Part shown: in pieces, positions 4,006-5,018 of the stretch
Layout: each line of letters opens with the position of its first letter
Position numbering within the stretch: the stretch's first letter is position 1
From: an uncultured bacterium
Lineage (GTDB): Bacteria; Gemmatimonadota; Gemmatimonadetes; Longimicrobiales; RSA9
Assembly: GCA_937995995.1 (NCBI GenBank)
Contig: CALKIP010000007.1
Coordinates: 1 to 5,018, forward strand
DNA length: 5,018 nucleotides
Direction: 5' to 3'
Position numbers and translations under genes: made by a program
The notes under the pieces: generated by a model
Database searches by the model: none
The model's input: the letters and a program-made list of their open reading frames with translations, nothing else
Told to the model about the DNA's origin: nothing

Positions 4006-5018
4006 ATGTCGTTCACCGTCGTGCTTGCGTATTCGGGCGGGCTGGACACCTCCATCATCGTGCCCTGGCTCAAGGAGAACTACGGTGCCGAGGTGGTGTG
4101 CATGGCCGCGGATGTCGGCCAGGGGGGAGAGCTCGATGGACTGGAGGCCCGAGCGCGACGACAGGGCGCCGTAACGTGCGTCGTCGAGGACCTGCGTGAG
4201 GCGTTCGTGCGCGAGGCGATCTTCCCGACGCTTCGCGCGGGTGCGATCTACGGCCGCAAGTACCTGCTCGGCACCGCGATGGCGCGGCCGCTGATCGCGC
4301 GCCGGCAGGCGGAGCTCGCGGTGTCGCTCGGTGCCCAGGCACTGGCCCACGGCTGCACCGGGAAGGGGAACGACCAGGTACGCTTCGAATTGAGCTACAT
4401 GGCGTTCGCCCCGCACATGAAGGTGATCGTCCCGTGGCGCGAGTGGTCGATCCACTCGCGTGAGGACGCCCTGGCTTACGCGGCCGAGCGAGGCATCGAG
4501 GTCACGGCCTCGAAGGAGAAGATCTTCTCGCGCGACCGCAATCTGTGGCACGTCTCGCACGAGGGCGGCCCACTCGAGGACCCGGGCTACGAGCCGACGC
4601 CGGATCTGTTCCAGATGAGCGTGGCGCCCGAGGATGCACCGGACCGGCCGGTCTACCTCGAGATCGGCTTCGAGTCCGGCTATCCGGTCACCGTGGACGG
4701 CGAGGTGGTCGGCCCGCTGGCGCTCATGGAGCGGCTCAACGAAATCGGTGGCGAACACGGCATCGGCCGGATCGACGTGATCGAGGACCGGCTCGTGGGG
4801 ATGAAGTCGCGCGGGGTCTACGAGACGCCGGGCGGCACGCTCCTCCTCGCGGCGCACCGCGAACTCGAGCAGCTCGTCCTCGATCGGCGCACGCTGGCGC
4901 TCAAGGATGAGCTGGCCGCGCGCTACGCGGACCTGGTCTACGAGGGTCGGTGGTGGACGACGTCAACGATTACTAACCTGATTAACAGGTTTTATGAGAT
5001 AAATGAGGGAGTTATTCT
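4006..5018 (+). CDS. argG: Argininosuccinate synthase, partial, native C-terminus missing
   Basis: Joins citrulline and aspartate using ATP to give argininosuccinate. The frame shows the ATP pyrophosphatase loop AYSGGLDTS (8-16), GTAMARPLIAR, and GCTGKGNDQVRFE (116-128) for citrulline and aspartate binding. SRDRNLWHVSHEGGPLEDP (175-193) and MKSRGVYETPGG (266-277) are also typical. Similarity is normal up to YADLVYEGRWWT (residue 318, base 4959). After this the family continues with a helix such as xREALDAF and about 80 more residues of oligomerisation tail. Instead the frame runs through TSTITNLINRFYEINEGVI in AT-rich DNA and is still open at the window edge. The native gene therefore ends, for this sequence, at about 4959-4962. 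This is either an insertion or, more likely, an assembly junction. It is otherwise a standard bacterial ArgG and the last operon gene visible. Confidence 0.93.
   Translation, partial: MSFTVVLAYSGGLDTSIIVPWLKENYGAEVVCMAADVGQGGELDGLEARARRQGAVTCVVEDLREAFVREAIFPTLRAGAIYGRKYLLGTAMARPLIARRQAELAVSLGAQALAHGCTGKGNDQVRFELSYMAFAPHMKVIVPWREWSIHSREDALAYAAERGIEVTASKEKIFSRDRNLWHVSHEGGPLEDPGYEPTPDLFQMSVAPEDAPDRPVYLEIGFESGYPVTVDGEVVGPLALMERLNEIGGEHGIGRIDVIEDRLVGMKSRGVYETPGGTLLLAAHRELEQLVLDRRTLALKDELAARYADLVYEGRWWTTSTITNLINRFYEINEGVI
4438..4460. repeat. Perfect inverted repeat within argG
   Basis: CGCGAGTGG (4438-4446), loop TCGAT (4447-4451) and CCACTCGCG (4452-4460) form a 9-bp perfect stem with a 5-base loop. 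The bases encode the conserved PWREWSIHSRED segment, so the dyad may be a by-product of codon choice. It could still fold in mRNA. Confidence 0.5.
4960..5018. other. AT-rich terminal segment, foreign or chimeric, with a short palindrome
   Basis: From 4961 to the edge only 20 of 58 bases are G or C, against the strongly GC-rich rest of the window, and the change falls inside argG. The segment includes AACCTG (4975-4980), loop ATTAA, CAGGTT (4986-4991), a 6-bp inverted repeat. It is too short to identify. It could be the start of an insertion, a terminal repeat of a mobile element, or DNA from another genome joined in assembly. Confidence 0.6.

Noticed and set aside
3838..4857. 339-residue open frame on the minus strand opposite argG
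   Set aside because: It mirrors the codon bias of argG. No family motif or plausible start signal was seen.

Overview
The window is a stretch of high-GC bacterial DNA carrying most of an arginine-biosynthesis operon, all on the + strand: argC (537-1499), argB (1496-2278), argD (2275-3435), a short GNAT-type N-acetylglutamate synthase (3432-3986) and argG (4006 to the right edge, without a native C-terminus). The strong G/C bias at third codon positions, the single-domain synthase and the heptamer repeats at the left edge suggest an environmental, mostly uncultivated lineage. Gemmatimonadota is my guess, but nothing in the window proves it.

Layout. Positions 1-42 are a degenerate 7-base tandem repeat cut by the left edge. 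Positions 43-499 hold no convincing intact gene. They contain a possible decayed minus-strand gene end (54-244), two hairpins (260-277 and 377-426) and a C-rich, G-poor tract (427-500). A promoter follows, with TTGACA at 500-505 and an AT-rich -10 region near 523-528. An almost perfect ARG box (515-532) overlaps the -10, and argC starts at 537. The likely transcription start lies at or within a few bases of the argC ATG, so the operon mRNA is probably leaderless.

The first four genes are joined by three successive ATGA stop/start overlaps. argG follows after a 19-base gap with its own strong Shine-Dalgarno sequence. Together the enzymes acetylate glutamate (ArgA-type), phosphorylate it (ArgB), reduce it to the semialdehyde (ArgC) and transaminate it to N-acetylornithine (ArgD). 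After carbamoylation by enzymes not present here, ArgG condenses citrulline with aspartate. argF (carbamoyltransferase), argH, and argJ or argE are not in the window.

The last ~58 bases are sharply AT-rich. They replace the expected ArgG C-terminus just after the conserved 'YADLVYEGRWWT' stretch, which points to an assembly chimera or an insertion junction. I see no new defence, mobile or biosynthetic system. The points most worth checking are the ARG-box/leaderless promoter arrangement, the argG junction, the GNAT motif substitution and the structured upstream region.
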